Assembly (NCBI RefSeq): GCF_000024985.1
Contig: NC_013524.1
Coordinates: 62,001-126,000 of the forward strand
Direction: 5' to 3'
Length of the DNA stretch: 64,000 bases
Source of the DNA: Sphaerobacter thermophilus DSM 20745
GTDB lineage: Bacteria > Chloroflexota > Chloroflexia > Thermomicrobiales > Thermomicrobiaceae
Made by a program: the position numbers and the translations under genes. Shown in pieces: positions 24,661 to 33,732 of this stretch (position 1 is its first letter; each line of letters starts with the position of its first letter). The notes beneath the pieces were generated by a model that saw only the letters and a list, made by a program, of their open reading frames with translations, did not search any database and had not been told where the DNA came from.

Positions 24661-25707
24661 ATGGTCGTGCTGCGGAACTACGAACCGGGCGATCTGGTCC
24701 AGATCAGCCGGCTACGAGCAGCCGTCTACTCCCGTCATGATGATGAGCGGCTGGCGTGGCATGCGTCGGTCTGGCATTGGCTGGAGACGCACCCGCTCGC
24801 CCCGGAGCATCTCCACCGCTGGGTCCTGGCGGACGGTGACCGCATTGTCGGCTTCCTGGCCGCGGTGCCGCAGTACTACCGCATCGCGGGGAAGCGCGTC
24901 GTCGCGCACACCCCCACCGACTACATGGTCGATCCCGATTACGGGTTCCACGCGGTCAGCTTGATGCGTACGTTCTTCCGGACCGTGGAGAACTGCGTCA
25001 GTGTCGACTGGTTGCCGTCGGTGATCCGCGTGCAGACCTGGCTGGGTGCAACCCAAGTGGCCAATCTGCGGTACGCCGCCAAGATTCTGACCACGGCCAA
25101 GCTGCCGGTGTCGCTACCGGGTCCGGTCGCCGGTGGTGTGAATCTGGGATTGCGCGCAGCTGACCGGCTACTGACTCTGGGGCGGCAGAGCGTGACGGTC
25201 AAGGTGCTCGACTCGTTCGACGAGCGCTTCGACCGCTTTTTCGAGTCGCTGACGGCGCATGTTCCCTGCCTCGCGGAGAAGGACGCGGCCTTCTTGCAGT
25301 GGCGCTACGGACTCTCGTCGCCACAACCCGCGGGGCCGCTGCTGGGCGCGCTCAACGGGGACGAGTTGGTGGGCTATGCCGTCTTACGCGTGACCGACAC
25401 CGACCGGTCCGGGTACATCATGGACCTCACGGTGCGGCCCGGCCGCCAGGACGTGGCCGCCGCGTTGCTGCGTGCCTCGATTCACCATCTCCGGCAGAGA
25501 GGTGCGCATCTGATTCGGTACCGGTTCTTGCCGTCGTCGCTAGCGCCGCTGCCGCGCGATCTGTGGCGTTTGGGGTTCTTCACACGCAAGCAGACGCATA
25601 CCTTGCAGGTGAAGTTCGCCGACCCGGAGTTGCAGTCGGTGGCGACGAACCCGCTGAGCTGGGCGTACAGCGCCGGTGACGGGGAGTTGAGTTTCTGGGT
25701 TGAGTAA
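24661..25707 (+). CDS. GNAT-like acyltransferase, paralogue 1
   Basis: This 348-residue protein has an N-terminal acetyltransferase-like part (VVLRNYEPGDLVQISRLR, then WVLADGDRIVGFLAAVPQYY) and a second GNAT-like part near residues 230-320 (LVGYAVLRVTDTDRSGYIMD, LTVRPGRQDVAAALLRASI). The whole length is paralogous to the next gene: both have 348 residues when the aligned ATGs are used (24661, 25929), and they share FHAV.LMR.FFRTVENCV, TTAKLPVSLP and LQVKFADPEL. A GTG at 24610 is an alternative start but has its Shine-Dalgarno site too close. The following ACP and ligase genes suggest the acyl donor may be ACP-bound. The substrate is unknown. Confidence 0.75.
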   Translation: MVVLRNYEPGDLVQISRLRAAVYSRHDDERLAWHASVWHWLETHPLAPEHLHRWVLADGDRIVGFLAAVPQYYRIAGKRVVAHTPTDYMVDPDYGFHAVSLMRTFFRTVENCVSVDWLPSVIRVQTWLGATQVANLRYAAKILTTAKLPVSLPGPVAGGVNLGLRAADRLLTLGRQSVTVKVLDSFDERFDRFFESLTAHVPCLAEKDAAFLQWRYGLSSPQPAGPLLGALNGDELVGYAVLRVTDTDRSGYIMDLTVRPGRQDVAAALLRASIHHLRQRGAHLIRYRFLPSSLAPLPRDLWRLGFFTRKQTHTLQVKFADPELQSVATNPLSWAYSAGDGELSFWVE

Positions 25708-25928
25708 GGGATTGCGGTCCGAACGCTACTGGGCATGACGCCCTGCGTCCCGCTTCTGCCCGCGGTTGCTCCGGTCGACTCGAACAGGACCTTCAGCCTG
25801 GTAAGTCCCTTAGCGAACGCGCAAGGTTATATATGGTTAGATGGTGCTAGAGATAAGCGCCGTCAGATGCATGCACGCGGTGCAACGGTAACTCGGAGAA
25901 CCGAGTCCTGGTGAAGGACCAGAATATC

Positions 25929-26975
25929 ATGGCAGTAGTGCGGGAATTCGAACCGGCTGACCTCGATGGCGTGAAAGAGTTGCGCGCACGCGCGTTCTGG
26001 CATGCGACCCCGGAACGCCTGGAGCGGGATGCGTCGATCTGGCGGTGGCTGGAGACGCACCCGCTTGCCGCGGAACATCTGCATCGCTGGGTGCTGGTGG
26101 ACGGCGACCGGATCGTCGGCTTCCTCGGTGCCATCCCGCAGTACTACCGTATCGCCGGGCGACGCGTGGTAGCCCATGCCCCCGGCGAGTACATGGTGGA
26201 CTCCAATTATGGGTTCCACGCTGTCTTGCTCATGCGCGCGTTCTTCCGCACGGTGGAGAACTGCGTGACCTGCGATTGGCACCCGGAGGTGCTGCGCGTC
26301 CAGGGCTGGCTCGGCGCGACCGACGTGGTAGACCTGGAAGCCTTCACCAAGCCGCTCACCACGGCCAAGCTGCCGGTATCGCTACCGCGTCCGGTCGGAG
26401 CTGTCGTAAATCTCGGGTTACGGGTGGTAGACTCGATCCTCACCACTGGTCGAGATCGGTTTGAGATCAAGGTACTCGACGACTTCGACGATCGCTTCGA
26501 CCGCTTCTTCGAGGCGGTCTCGTCCCAGGTTCCGTGCATCCCTGAGAAGGACGTTGCCTTTCTGCGCTGGCGATATGGTGAGTCGTCGCCTCACACCGCC
26601 AGCGCGATCCTCGCGGCACTCGACGGCGATGATCTGCTCGGCTATGCAGTATTGCGGGTCACTCCGACGGACCGGGCGGGTCTCATGCCCGACGTTACGG
26701 TCTTGCCGGGGCGGCACGATGTGGCGCGGGAGCTGGTGCGGGCGGCGGCCCGGTATTTCCGGCGGGCCGGCGCTACGGTGATCTGGTATCGTTTCCTGGC
26801 GTCGCCCGTTGGGCCCCGACCGTCTGACGTCCGGCGGTTGGGTCTTATTCCGCGCAAGCGGCGACCCCGCTTGCAGGTAAAGTTTGCTGATCCCGAGCTA
26901 CACCAGATGGCGGTGAACGCTGCCAACTGGGCGTTTAGCTACGGTGATGAAGAAGTAGGCTTCTGGGATGAGTGA
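25929..26975 (+). CDS. GNAT-like acyltransferase, paralogue 2
   Basis: This 348-residue protein aligns along its whole length with paralogue 1: MAVVREFEPADLDGVKELRA, WVLVDGDRIVGFLGAIPQYY, FFRTVENCVTCDWHPEVLRV, LGYAVLRVTPTDRAGL, and LQVKFADPELHQMA near the end. The ATG at 25929 has AAGGA 10 bases upstream and matches the paralogue's start. A gap of 221 bases, with an AT-rich TTATATATGG (25825-25834), separates it from the first copy and could contain a second promoter. Next comes the ACP gene, 72 bases later. Two copies suggest two sequential acylations or heterodimer formation; this is inference. Confidence 0.75.
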   Translation: MAVVREFEPADLDGVKELRARAFWHATPERLERDASIWRWLETHPLAAEHLHRWVLVDGDRIVGFLGAIPQYYRIAGRRVVAHAPGEYMVDSNYGFHAVLLMRAFFRTVENCVTCDWHPEVLRVQGWLGATDVVDLEAFTKPLTTAKLPVSLPRPVGAVVNLGLRVVDSILTTGRDRFEIKVLDDFDDRFDRFFEAVSSQVPCIPEKDVAFLRWRYGESSPHTASAILAALDGDDLLGYAVLRVTPTDRAGLMPDVTVLPGRHDVARELVRAAARYFRRAGATVIWYRFLASPVGPRPSDVRRLGLIPRKRRPRLQVKFADPELHQMAVNAANWAFSYGDEEVGFWDE

Positions 26976-27047
26976 CGGGGTGCGCCCGGCGCAGCGTGCG
27001 CGTACAGCTACATTCTCTGCATCCGCCAAGAGAGGAGCGGCTTCGAC

Positions 27048-27296
27048 ATGACGGTGGACGGCGCCGTGAAGGGTCCGATTCGCGAGTGGTTGATGGCCAA
27101 CGCCACCGGCGGCCGGCCGGTGAGTGACGACCAGCCGCTCATCCGAGACGGCCTGCTGACCTCGCTGATGGTGGTGGAACTGGTCATGTTCCTGGAACAG
27201 CAGTTCGGCGTGGTCATCGACGACATGGACGTGAGCGAGGAAAACTTCGCCTCGATCCAGGCAATCGCTGAATTGGTGGATCGGAAGCGCGCATGA
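27048..27296 (+). CDS. acyl carrier protein
   Basis: This 82-residue acidic helical protein has a 4'-phosphopantetheine site in RDGLLTSLMVVELVMFLEQQ; the serine of TSL is the likely attachment residue, in place of the usual DSL. The rest fits a four-helix carrier (FGVVIDDMDVSEENFASIQA). A GAGAGGAG site precedes the ATG. Its last four bases overlap the ligase start (ATGA), so the two are made together, as expected for a carrier loaded by its ligase. It is not next to fatty-acid synthesis genes, so a dedicated role in the cluster is likely. Confidence 0.85.
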   Translation: MTVDGAVKGPIREWLMANATGGRPVSDDQPLIRDGLLTSLMVVELVMFLEQQFGVVIDDMDVSEENFASIQAIAELVDRKRA

Positions 27297-28867
27297 CGCA
27301 TCGGGCAGTCTTCACGTTACATGACATGGCCCGCAACGCCGCCGAGCGTGACCCGAGCGGCATCGCGATCGTCTCCGGGTCGGATCGGTACACCTTCGCG
27401 GATCTGCTCGGCGCGGCCGAGGCCATGGCGGCAGCGCTGGTCGAGCACGGCGTGAGGCTGGGGGATCGCGTCGCCATCTACGCCGAGAAATCGTTCGTGG
27501 CGGTGGCAGCCATGGTGGCCGCGTCCCTGGCCGGGGCGGCCTATGTGAACGTCAACCCGCTCCTCAGGGCGCGTCAGGCCCTGCACATCCTGCGCGACTG
27601 CGACGTGCGGCTCGTCATCGGCGACGCGGACAAGCTCGCCGCTCTCGGCGAGGAGGCGCCCGAGCGCGCCTTCGTCATCGGTGACAAGGTGCCCGATGTC
27701 CCGCGCGCCGGGGGCTGGCTTACGGTTGCCGAGGTGCTGCGCGGTGAGCACGGTCGCGCGGCTCTGCCGCGGGTTCAAGAGCACGACATGGCGACCATCA
27801 TCTACACCTCCGGCTCGACCGGCCTGCCCAAGGGCGTCGTCTTCAGCCAGCGGAACGTCGTCGTCGGGGCCGAGATCGTGGCGACGTACCTGGAGAACAC
27901 GAGCGACGATCGCATTCTGTCGGTGCTGCCGTTCAGCTTCGACTACGGCATGAACCAGTTCACCACCGCCCTTCTGGTGGGTGCGACGCTCGTGCTCCAG
28001 CGCTCGGCATTCCCGGCTGACGTGATCCGCTCGCTGCGTGAGTACGAGATCACGGGCCTTGCCGGGGTGCCGCCGCTCTGGGGCCTGCTGGTGCAGATGG
28101 GCCGGGAACTGGAGGAGCGCCCGCTCACGTCCCTGCGCTACATCACCAACTCGGGCGGTCAGGTGCCGGCGGCTCACGTGGCTGAGCTCCGGCGGCTGTT
28201 GCCGACCACCAAGATCTACCTCATGTACGGACTGACCGAGGCCTTCCGCTCGACCTACCTGCCGCCTGACGAGCGGGACCGCGGCCCGGCCTGCATCGGG
28301 AAGCCGATTCCCAACACTGACATCTGGGTGCTGAACGAGAAGAACGAGCACTGCGCGCCGGGCGAGATCGGCGAGCTGGTGCATCGGGGGCCAACCGTGT
28401 CGCTCGGCTACTGGAACCGGCCGGAGGACACCGCAGAGCGGTTCCGCCCCAACCCGTTTGCACCGCCTGGGCTGCCGCACCCCGAGTGGGTGGTCTATAG
28501 CGGCGACCTGGTGTGGCGGGATGAGGATGGCTTCCTGCACTTCGTGGGGCGGAAGGACAACCTGATCAAGACCCAGGGCTACCGCGTGAGCCCCGAAGAA
28601 GTGGAGGACGTGCTCATCGGCACCGGGCTGGTGCAGGAAGCCTGCGCCTTCGGGATGCCCGACCCCGACCACGGACAGCACATCGTCGCGGTGGTGGTCC
28701 CGCGCGGGGACCAGGAGGTGTCCGCCGACGAGGTGCGCCGCGCCTGTGTGCGGCAGGCACCACCTTACATGGTGCCCAAGGTGATCCAGATCCATCAGGG
28801 GATCTTGCCCCGGACGCCCTCGGGCAAGATCGACCGTCAGGCGGTGCGCGATGCCTACGCAGGTTGA
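27293..28867 (+). CDS. AMP-forming acyl/amino-acid:ACP ligase
   Basis: This 524-residue ANL-superfamily adenylating enzyme has the P-loop IIYTSGSTGLPKGVVFSQRN, the adenine site YLMYGLTEAFRSTYLPP, the hinge region YSGDLVWRDEDGFLHFVGRK, and the catalytic lysine in LPRTPSGKIDRQAVRDA. ANL enzymes activate a carboxylic acid as acyl-AMP and pass it to CoA or a carrier thiol. The overlap with the ACP gene makes ACP the natural acceptor. It resembles the ligases named 'exosortase A system-associated', which also travel with an ACP and a PLP decarboxylase. The actual acid is not predictable. It overlaps the decarboxylase gene by 17 bases. Confidence 0.87.
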   Translation: MTHRAVFTLHDMARNAAERDPSGIAIVSGSDRYTFADLLGAAEAMAAALVEHGVRLGDRVAIYAEKSFVAVAAMVAASLAGAAYVNVNPLLRARQALHILRDCDVRLVIGDADKLAALGEEAPERAFVIGDKVPDVPRAGGWLTVAEVLRGEHGRAALPRVQEHDMATIIYTSGSTGLPKGVVFSQRNVVVGAEIVATYLENTSDDRILSVLPFSFDYGMNQFTTALLVGATLVLQRSAFPADVIRSLREYEITGLAGVPPLWGLLVQMGRELEERPLTSLRYITNSGGQVPAAHVAELRRLLPTTKIYLMYGLTEAFRSTYLPPDERDRGPACIGKPIPNTDIWVLNEKNEHCAPGEIGELVHRGPTVSLGYWNRPEDTAERFRPNPFAPPGLPHPEWVVYSGDLVWRDEDGFLHFVGRKDNLIKTQGYRVSPEEVEDVLIGTGLVQEACAFGMPDPDHGQHIVAVVVPRGDQEVSADEVRRACVRQAPPYMVPKVIQIHQGILPRTPSGKIDRQAVRDAYAG

Positions 28868-30188
28868 CCGGGCACTGGCCGCAGCTGAGCGGCTGGGAGG
28901 CTGGCAGAACGGCGTCTTCAGCCCTGGGGGTGTAGCCCTGGCCGATGTCGTCGATCGTGCCGGGACGCCCTGCTACCTCTACCACGGCGGCGTGGTGCTG
29001 GAGCAGCTCGAACGTGTGCGGGCCGCCGTCGGACCGGATGTCGAGGTCGCTTACTCGGTCAAGGCCAACCCCAGCCTGGCGCTGACCCAGCTCCTGGCTC
29101 GGGCCGGAGCCGGCGCCGAGGTGGCCTCGGCGGGTGAGTTGCACCTGGCGCTTGCGGCCGGGGTCGACCCGGAGCGTATTGTCTTCGCCGGTCCGGGCAA
29201 GACCGAGGACGAGCTGCGGCGCGCCGTTCGCGCGGGTATCTTCGCGGTCAACGTCGAGTCGCTGGGTGAGATCGAGCGGCTGGCCCGCGTTGCCGAGGGG
29301 GAGGGGCGCGACGTCGGCGTCGGGCTGCGGATCAACCCCGCCCAGCCGCTGATCGGCTCGCACATGCGCATGGGTGGCCGGCCGACCCAGTTCGGGGTCG
29401 ACGAGGCGGACCTGGAGCGGGCCGTCGCGCTGGTCGAGTCCAAGCCGCGGCTCCGGCTGCGCGGGCTTCACGTCTACACGGCGACGCAGGTGTTCGATGC
29501 CGACGCGCTCGTGGAGCACGCCCGCAACGTCTTCGACCTCGCAGCGCGTGTTGCGGACGCGGCGGGCCGGCCGCTGGAGATGATCGACTTCGGTGGCGGG
29601 TTCGGGATTCCCTACTTCGAGCACCTGGAACCGTTCGACCTCGACCGGTTCGGCGCCGGGTTCCGCCCACTCCTGGACGAGCGGCTCTCCGACCCGCGAC
29701 TGGCCGGTGCCCGCTTCATCCTGGAGCTCGGCCGCTATCTGGTCGCCGAGGCGGGCGTCTACCTGACGCGCGTTGTCGACGTGAAGCAGTCGTGGGGCAA
29801 GACCTTCGTCGTGACCGACGGCGGGATGAACCACCACATCAGCGCGACCGGGAACTGGGGGCAGGTCTTCCGCAAGCCGTACCCGATCCTCAACGTCAGC
29901 GCCGATCCGGCGGCCGCGCTGGAGCAGACGGATCTGGTCGGCCCATGCTGCACGCCGCTGGACATGTTCGGCACGGACATTCAGATGGCACTGCCGCAGC
30001 CGGGTGACATCATCGGCGTCTTCCTCAGTGGCGCGTACGGCTACAGTGTCAGCAGCCTGAAGTTCCTGAGTCACCCTGAGCCGGCCGAGGTACTGGTCTG
30101 GCAGGGCGAGGTCCACATCCTTCGCCCGGGAGGCCGACCGGAGGACGTGCTGGCGGGGCAGAGCGGACTGCCCACCGAGCAAGGGTAG
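28851..30188 (+). CDS. fold-III PLP-dependent decarboxylase (LysA/ornithine decarboxylase type)
   Basis: This 445-residue enzyme has the PLP lysine in VAYSVKANPSLAL, then AGAEVASAGEL, the histidine of GLHVYTATQ, DFGGGFGIPY, ELGRYLVAEAG, the active-site cysteine region GPCCTPLD, and GAYGYSVSSLKFLSHP at the C-terminus. This order is that of alanine-racemase-fold decarboxylases of diaminopimelate, ornithine or arginine. Canonical GPxCExxD is changed to GPCCTPLD, and EPGR to ELGR, so the substrate may differ from diaminopimelate. Its place after ACP and ligase suggests that it produces the amine, or acts on the carrier-bound amino acid. It is the last gene of the run. Confidence 0.87.
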   Translation: MPTQVDRALAAAERLGGWQNGVFSPGGVALADVVDRAGTPCYLYHGGVVLEQLERVRAAVGPDVEVAYSVKANPSLALTQLLARAGAGAEVASAGELHLALAAGVDPERIVFAGPGKTEDELRRAVRAGIFAVNVESLGEIERLARVAEGEGRDVGVGLRINPAQPLIGSHMRMGGRPTQFGVDEADLERAVALVESKPRLRLRGLHVYTATQVFDADALVEHARNVFDLAARVADAAGRPLEMIDFGGGFGIPYFEHLEPFDLDRFGAGFRPLLDERLSDPRLAGARFILELGRYLVAEAGVYLTRVVDVKQSWGKTFVVTDGGMNHHISATGNWGQVFRKPYPILNVSADPAAALEQTDLVGPCCTPLDMFGTDIQMALPQPGDIIGVFLSGAYGYSVSSLKFLSHPEPAEVLVWQGEVHILRPGGRPEDVLAGQSGLPTEQG

Positions 30189-30289
30189 GAGGGCCACGTA
30201 GCGCCCGCGTCCTCGCCCTCCTCCTGCGGGTTGGTCACCTGCCCGGTGTCCGAACTGAGTGGTGCAAGGGCTCGCGCGCGGTGGTCTTG

Positions 30290-30314
30290 GCCCGGCGGCT
30301 TTAGCCCCGGGCAC
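30290..30314. repeat. REP-like GCCCGGCGGC...GGGCAC element
   Basis: A 25-bp element starting GCCCGGCGGCTTTAGCCCCG is identical to the copy at 49091-49115 and, apart from one base, to the copy split by the insertion sequence at 61670/62745. It lies between convergent genes and may act as a terminator or nucleoid-protein site. Confidence 0.75.
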
Positions 30315-30415
30315 GCGATGACCGGCGGATATCCATGGAGTTCGTCACCCTCCACTAAGCCGGGACCGGCTCTCCCCAGGGTGACATGGCAACCAGGTGC
30401 CCGCTGCACGTGCCG

Positions 30416-31678
30416 TCACAGGCTCGAAGCGAGGAGCCGGTCGATCCCGATGCCGACGGCGCCGAGGAGGACGGTGATCCCCAGCGCCAGGGCGAGGCGG
30501 GTGGTCAGGCGACGGTCTGCGCCGACGCGCGCCGCGAGCGTCAAGTTGATCCCGATGCTGGTCAGCGTCGCGAGGACCGCGCCGGTGCCCGCGACTGTGG
30601 GATTCAGCGTTCCGTTGGCAGTCAGGATTGCCGCGGTGGCGACCGTGCTGGCGCTGGAGACCGCCCCGCCGATGAGGCTGGCCACATAGAACCCCGCGTC
30701 GCCGAGCAGGCGCTCGGCGACGGTGCCGGCGACCGTGATGGCGAGGAAGATCAGTCCAAAGCGGAGCGCTGCGGTGATCGAGAAGGGGGAGGGCAGTTCG
30801 ATCGGGACGTCGCTGCTCTTCTCCTCATCGGACCGCTGCCCGATCACGGCGAACGCCACGGAGGGGAGGAACAGGAGCGCAAAGGAAGCCGCGGCAGCGA
30901 CGAGCGCACGGGGGGCGAGGAGGCCGAAGACCACGGCGTTGCGCACCAGGGTGCCAGCGGTGGCGAGGAGCACGCCCTGATAGACGACGTTGCCGAGGCC
31001 ATGCTTCGCGCGTCGGTGGAGCGTGGCCAGCTCCACGACCGCAATGCTGCTGTTCACCAACCCCCCGAGAAAGCCGGAGACCCGCACGCCCCGCGTGCCG
31101 TACACCTTCAGCAGGATGTAGTTCGCGAATCCAAGCCCGGCGATCAGGATGACCGTCGCCCACGAGTCGCGGGGCGAGATCAGGCCCCATGGGTCGACGG
31201 CCTCTTCAGGCAGGGCCGGGTAGATGACGAAGGCCAGCATCGCCAGCAGAATCGCCGAGCGCAGCTCCTGCACACTCAGCCCGCCGGTGAACCCGGCTAG
31301 CGGCTCCTTCCAGGCCAGCAGTCCGGCAGTGACAACCGCTACGGCGGTTGGGGTGAGCGTGTGTCCTAGTCCTGCCAGGACGCCCGCGAAGCCGACCACC
31401 AGGAGCGCGGCGGAGGTGGTCAGCTCGAGGTCGCGACCGAAGAGGATCGCGCGCACGCTGATCAGGATGACAAGGATGCCGAGCAGGCCGAGCGCCGTCA
31501 GGGCGTAGGGTGGGCCGAGCAGTGCTCCGAGGCAGCCGAGGAGGGCACCGAAGCCAAACGTGCGCAGGCCGGCCTCCTTGCCGCGCCACTCCCGCTCCAT
31601 GCCGACAAAGAGCCCGATGGCGAGGGCCAGAGCGAGACGCTGGAGCGTCGGCAGGTAGGGCCAGAAGTCGGATTGCAT
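30416..31678 (-). CDS. MgtC/SapB- and DUF4010-type membrane protein
   Basis: This ~420-residue protein has some ten or more membrane helices. The N-terminal ~130 residues carry the MgtC/SapB signature (LALALAIGLFVGMEREWRGK, GLRTFGFGALLG). The remainder is the DUF4010 part (VYPALPEEAVDPWGLI region, YGTRGVRVSGFLGGLVNSSI, GGAVSSASTVATAAI). The transported or sensed solute is unknown. It starts at an ATG (31678) or GTG (31681) overlapping the TGA of the transporter gene upstream, so the two form an operon. Length and domain order are normal for this fusion family. Confidence 0.83.
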   Translation of the reverse strand: MQSDFWPYLPTLQRLALALAIGLFVGMEREWRGKEAGLRTFGFGALLGCLGALLGPPYALTALGLLGILVILISVRAILFGRDLELTTSAALLVVGFAGVLAGLGHTLTPTAVAVVTAGLLAWKEPLAGFTGGLSVQELRSAILLAMLAFVIYPALPEEAVDPWGLISPRDSWATVILIAGLGFANYILLKVYGTRGVRVSGFLGGLVNSSIAVVELATLHRRAKHGLGNVVYQGVLLATAGTLVRNAVVFGLLAPRALVAAAASFALLFLPSVAFAVIGQRSDEEKSSDVPIELPSPFSITAALRFGLIFLAITVAGTVAERLLGDAGFYVASLIGGAVSSASTVATAAILTANGTLNPTVAGTGAVLATLTSIGINLTLAARVGADRRLTTRLALALGITVLLGAVGIGIDRLLASSL

Positions 31679-33243
31679 CACCGGGCCTCGGTCGATTGCA
31701 CTTCCTCGCTGCTTCCAACTGGCAGAGCTGCTGGTTCCTCGCCCGCGTCAGGAGCGCTCTCGCCGGCCTCGGCCGCCTGGAGATCCTTGATCGAACCCCG
31801 CGGGAAGCCCAGCAGCACGACGAGGAACGCGACCACGGCGATGCTCAGGACACCCAGGTAGACGTAGACCAGCGAGTCGGCCAGGGCGGTGCGCATGGTC
31901 TCAAGCATGGCGGGCGAGAGTGTCGACCGCACGGCCGGGTCGAGGAGAGCGTTGACGTCGCGAGCGGTTTCGGGCAGCGCGGAGAGGCGTGTGGCCATGC
32001 TGGCGCTGAGCACGGTCCCGAGGGCGGCGACACCGATCGCGCCGCCGATGGTGCGCGAGAAGGTGATCGACGCGGTTGCGATGCCTCGCTCGGCCCACCC
32101 AACCGCGTTCTGGGCTGCGATGATGAAGGCCGTCGCGCTCAGGCCCATGCCGATCCCGAAGGTGCCCGCGGCAACTACTGCGAGCCAGAGCGAGTTACCG
32201 TGTGGCACCAACTGGAGGACGACCGAGGCCAGCACGATCGCCGTCAGCCCGGCGACGACCGCCGTACGGTAGCCGAACCGCAGGATGATCCGGCCCGAGA
32301 GGATCGACGCCAGCGACCAGCCTATTGAGTTTGGGGCGACCACCATGCCGGCCGTGACCGCGGTGCCGAGGAGCACGCCCTGGACGTAGAGCGGGAGGTA
32401 GGACGTGACGCCGAACATGGCTCCGCCGACCAGAATGCCGGCCAGGAAGGCAGCGCCAATGACGCGTGTGCGGAACAGGTGGAGCGGCAGGATCGGCTCG
32501 GCTGCCCGCTGCTCGGTGCGGACGAAGAAGACCAGCAGGACGACTGCGAGCGCCAGCGACCCGACCACGATCGGGTCGGTCCAGGCGCGGCCTTCGCCGA
32601 CCTCCAGCAGGGCGACGAGCAGGGCAGTGACGCCGAGGGTCAGACTGACGGTCCCGGCGTAATCGATCGCGTGGCGCTTGCGCTCCACCTGCTCGTTCAG
32701 GAAGAGCCAGAAGAGGATCGTCGCGGCGATGCCGAAGGGGAGGTTGATGTAGAAGACCCAGCGCCAGTCGACGTAGTCCACGATGAAGCCACCAACGGTC
32801 GGCCCGGCGACCGCGGAGGTGCCCCAGACGGCGCTGAAGAGACCCTGCATCCGGGCGCGCTCCTCGACATCAAACAGGTCGCCGACGATGGTGAGCGTTA
32901 CCGGGATGATGCCGCCGGCCCCGAGGCCCTGGAGCGCGCGGAAGGCAACCAGTTGGGGCATGCTCTGCGCCGCGCCGCAGAGCATCGACCCGAGCAGGAA
33001 GATGCCCGCGGCGGCGATGAAGAGCGGTTTGCGGCCGTAGAGATCGGCAAGACGCCCGTAGAGCGGGACGGTGGTGGTCGAGGTCAGGAGGTAGGCGGAG
33101 AAGACCCAGGAGTAGAGGGACATCCCGCCCAGTTGCCCGATCACGGTCGGCATGGCAGTGCCGACGATGCTGGTGTCCAGCGCGGCGAGGAACGTGCCCA
33201 GCATGACTGCTACGACCACGACGCGCCGGTTGGTCTGCCGCAT
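31678..33243 (-). CDS. MFS drug transporter, DHA2 (EmrB/QacA) type
   Basis: This 521-residue protein with about 14 membrane segments belongs to the major facilitator family. Helix 1 contains MLGTFLAALDTSIVGTAMPT, followed by motif A GRLADLYGRKP in the first loop and the motif C region SAVAGPTVGGFIVDYVDWRW, features of proton-driven drug exporters of the DHA2 class. The C-terminal tail (~40 residues) is cytoplasmic and acidic. It is expected to export drugs, siderophores or other amphiphiles. It is coupled with the MgtC-like gene. No TetR or MarR gene is adjacent. Confidence 0.9.
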   Translation of the reverse strand: MRQTNRRVVVVAVMLGTFLAALDTSIVGTAMPTVIGQLGGMSLYSWVFSAYLLTSTTTVPLYGRLADLYGRKPLFIAAAGIFLLGSMLCGAAQSMPQLVAFRALQGLGAGGIIPVTLTIVGDLFDVEERARMQGLFSAVWGTSAVAGPTVGGFIVDYVDWRWVFYINLPFGIAATILFWLFLNEQVERKRHAIDYAGTVSLTLGVTALLVALLEVGEGRAWTDPIVVGSLALAVVLLVFFVRTEQRAAEPILPLHLFRTRVIGAAFLAGILVGGAMFGVTSYLPLYVQGVLLGTAVTAGMVVAPNSIGWSLASILSGRIILRFGYRTAVVAGLTAIVLASVVLQLVPHGNSLWLAVVAAGTFGIGMGLSATAFIIAAQNAVGWAERGIATASITFSRTIGGAIGVAALGTVLSASMATRLSALPETARDVNALLDPAVRSTLSPAMLETMRTALADSLVYVYLGVLSIAVVAFLVVLLGFPRGSIKDLQAAEAGESAPDAGEEPAALPVGSSEEVQSTEAR

Positions 33244-33347
33244 CAGCCATCCCGTCTCATACGTACCGGCCGCATGGCGCGGCCGGTTCTAACCACGTCG
33301 TATCGCTATGGTACCACGGTCACACTGGATGGCCGTGAGACGGCGGG

Positions 33348-33629
33348 CTACCGCATCGCGGCGCGGGCACGCTTCCGGGCGCGCTCCGTTTGCTGGGCCG
33401 TATCCTCTTCGCTGGGGCGCAGCAGGCGGTAGAAGAGGCTGAGGAGGATGAACGTCGGTGGCCACTGGCCAACGAAGATCGCCGCCGTCCGCTTGCCGAA
33501 CAGGAAGAGGATCGCGGAGATCAGGAGCGAGACGATGGCTGCCGTCCAGTAGAACCGGACCGGCAGTTCCTCCATCGTTGCCATCATGCTGGTCGTCTGC
33601 TGCTGCTTCTCTTTGCCACGGCCGAACAT
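33348..33629 (-). CDS. small two-helix membrane protein, unknown
   Basis: This 93-residue protein has one clear hydrophobic segment (FYWTAAIVSLLISAILFLFG), a second (IFVGQWPPTFILLSLFYRLL) and a basic C-terminus. There is no known motif. A GGGAGGG site 7 bases before the ATG at 33629 makes the gene credible. It is the last gene before a 104-bp gap ahead of the transporter operon. A role is not predictable. Confidence 0.65.
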   Translation of the reverse strand: MFGRGKEKQQQTTSMMATMEELPVRFYWTAAIVSLLISAILFLFGKRTAAIFVGQWPPTFILLSLFYRLLRPSEEDTAQQTERARKRARAAMR

Positions 33630-33732
33630 GTGCTGTCCCTCCCATCGTGGTCCCGGGTGAATCAAACGACGCTCGCTGGTCCGCATGTTCCATACCAGTT
33701 ACGGGAGGTCGCCTCTCGGCCTGGACAGGTTG

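Noticed and set aside
24661-30188. Complete exosortase/PEP-CTERM locus
   Set aside because: No exosortase-like membrane protein, no PEP-CTERM tails and no EPS genes were seen nearby.
28614-30314. Long minus-strand open frame opposite the ligase and decarboxylase genes
   Set aside because: Shadow of the real genes: no motif, no ribosome site, Arg/Gly/Pro-rich.
30189-30415. AGGAGGGC ... GCCCTCCT as a terminator after the decarboxylase
   Set aside because: The 20-base loop and 8-bp stem are too weak; the nearby REP-like element is a better candidate.
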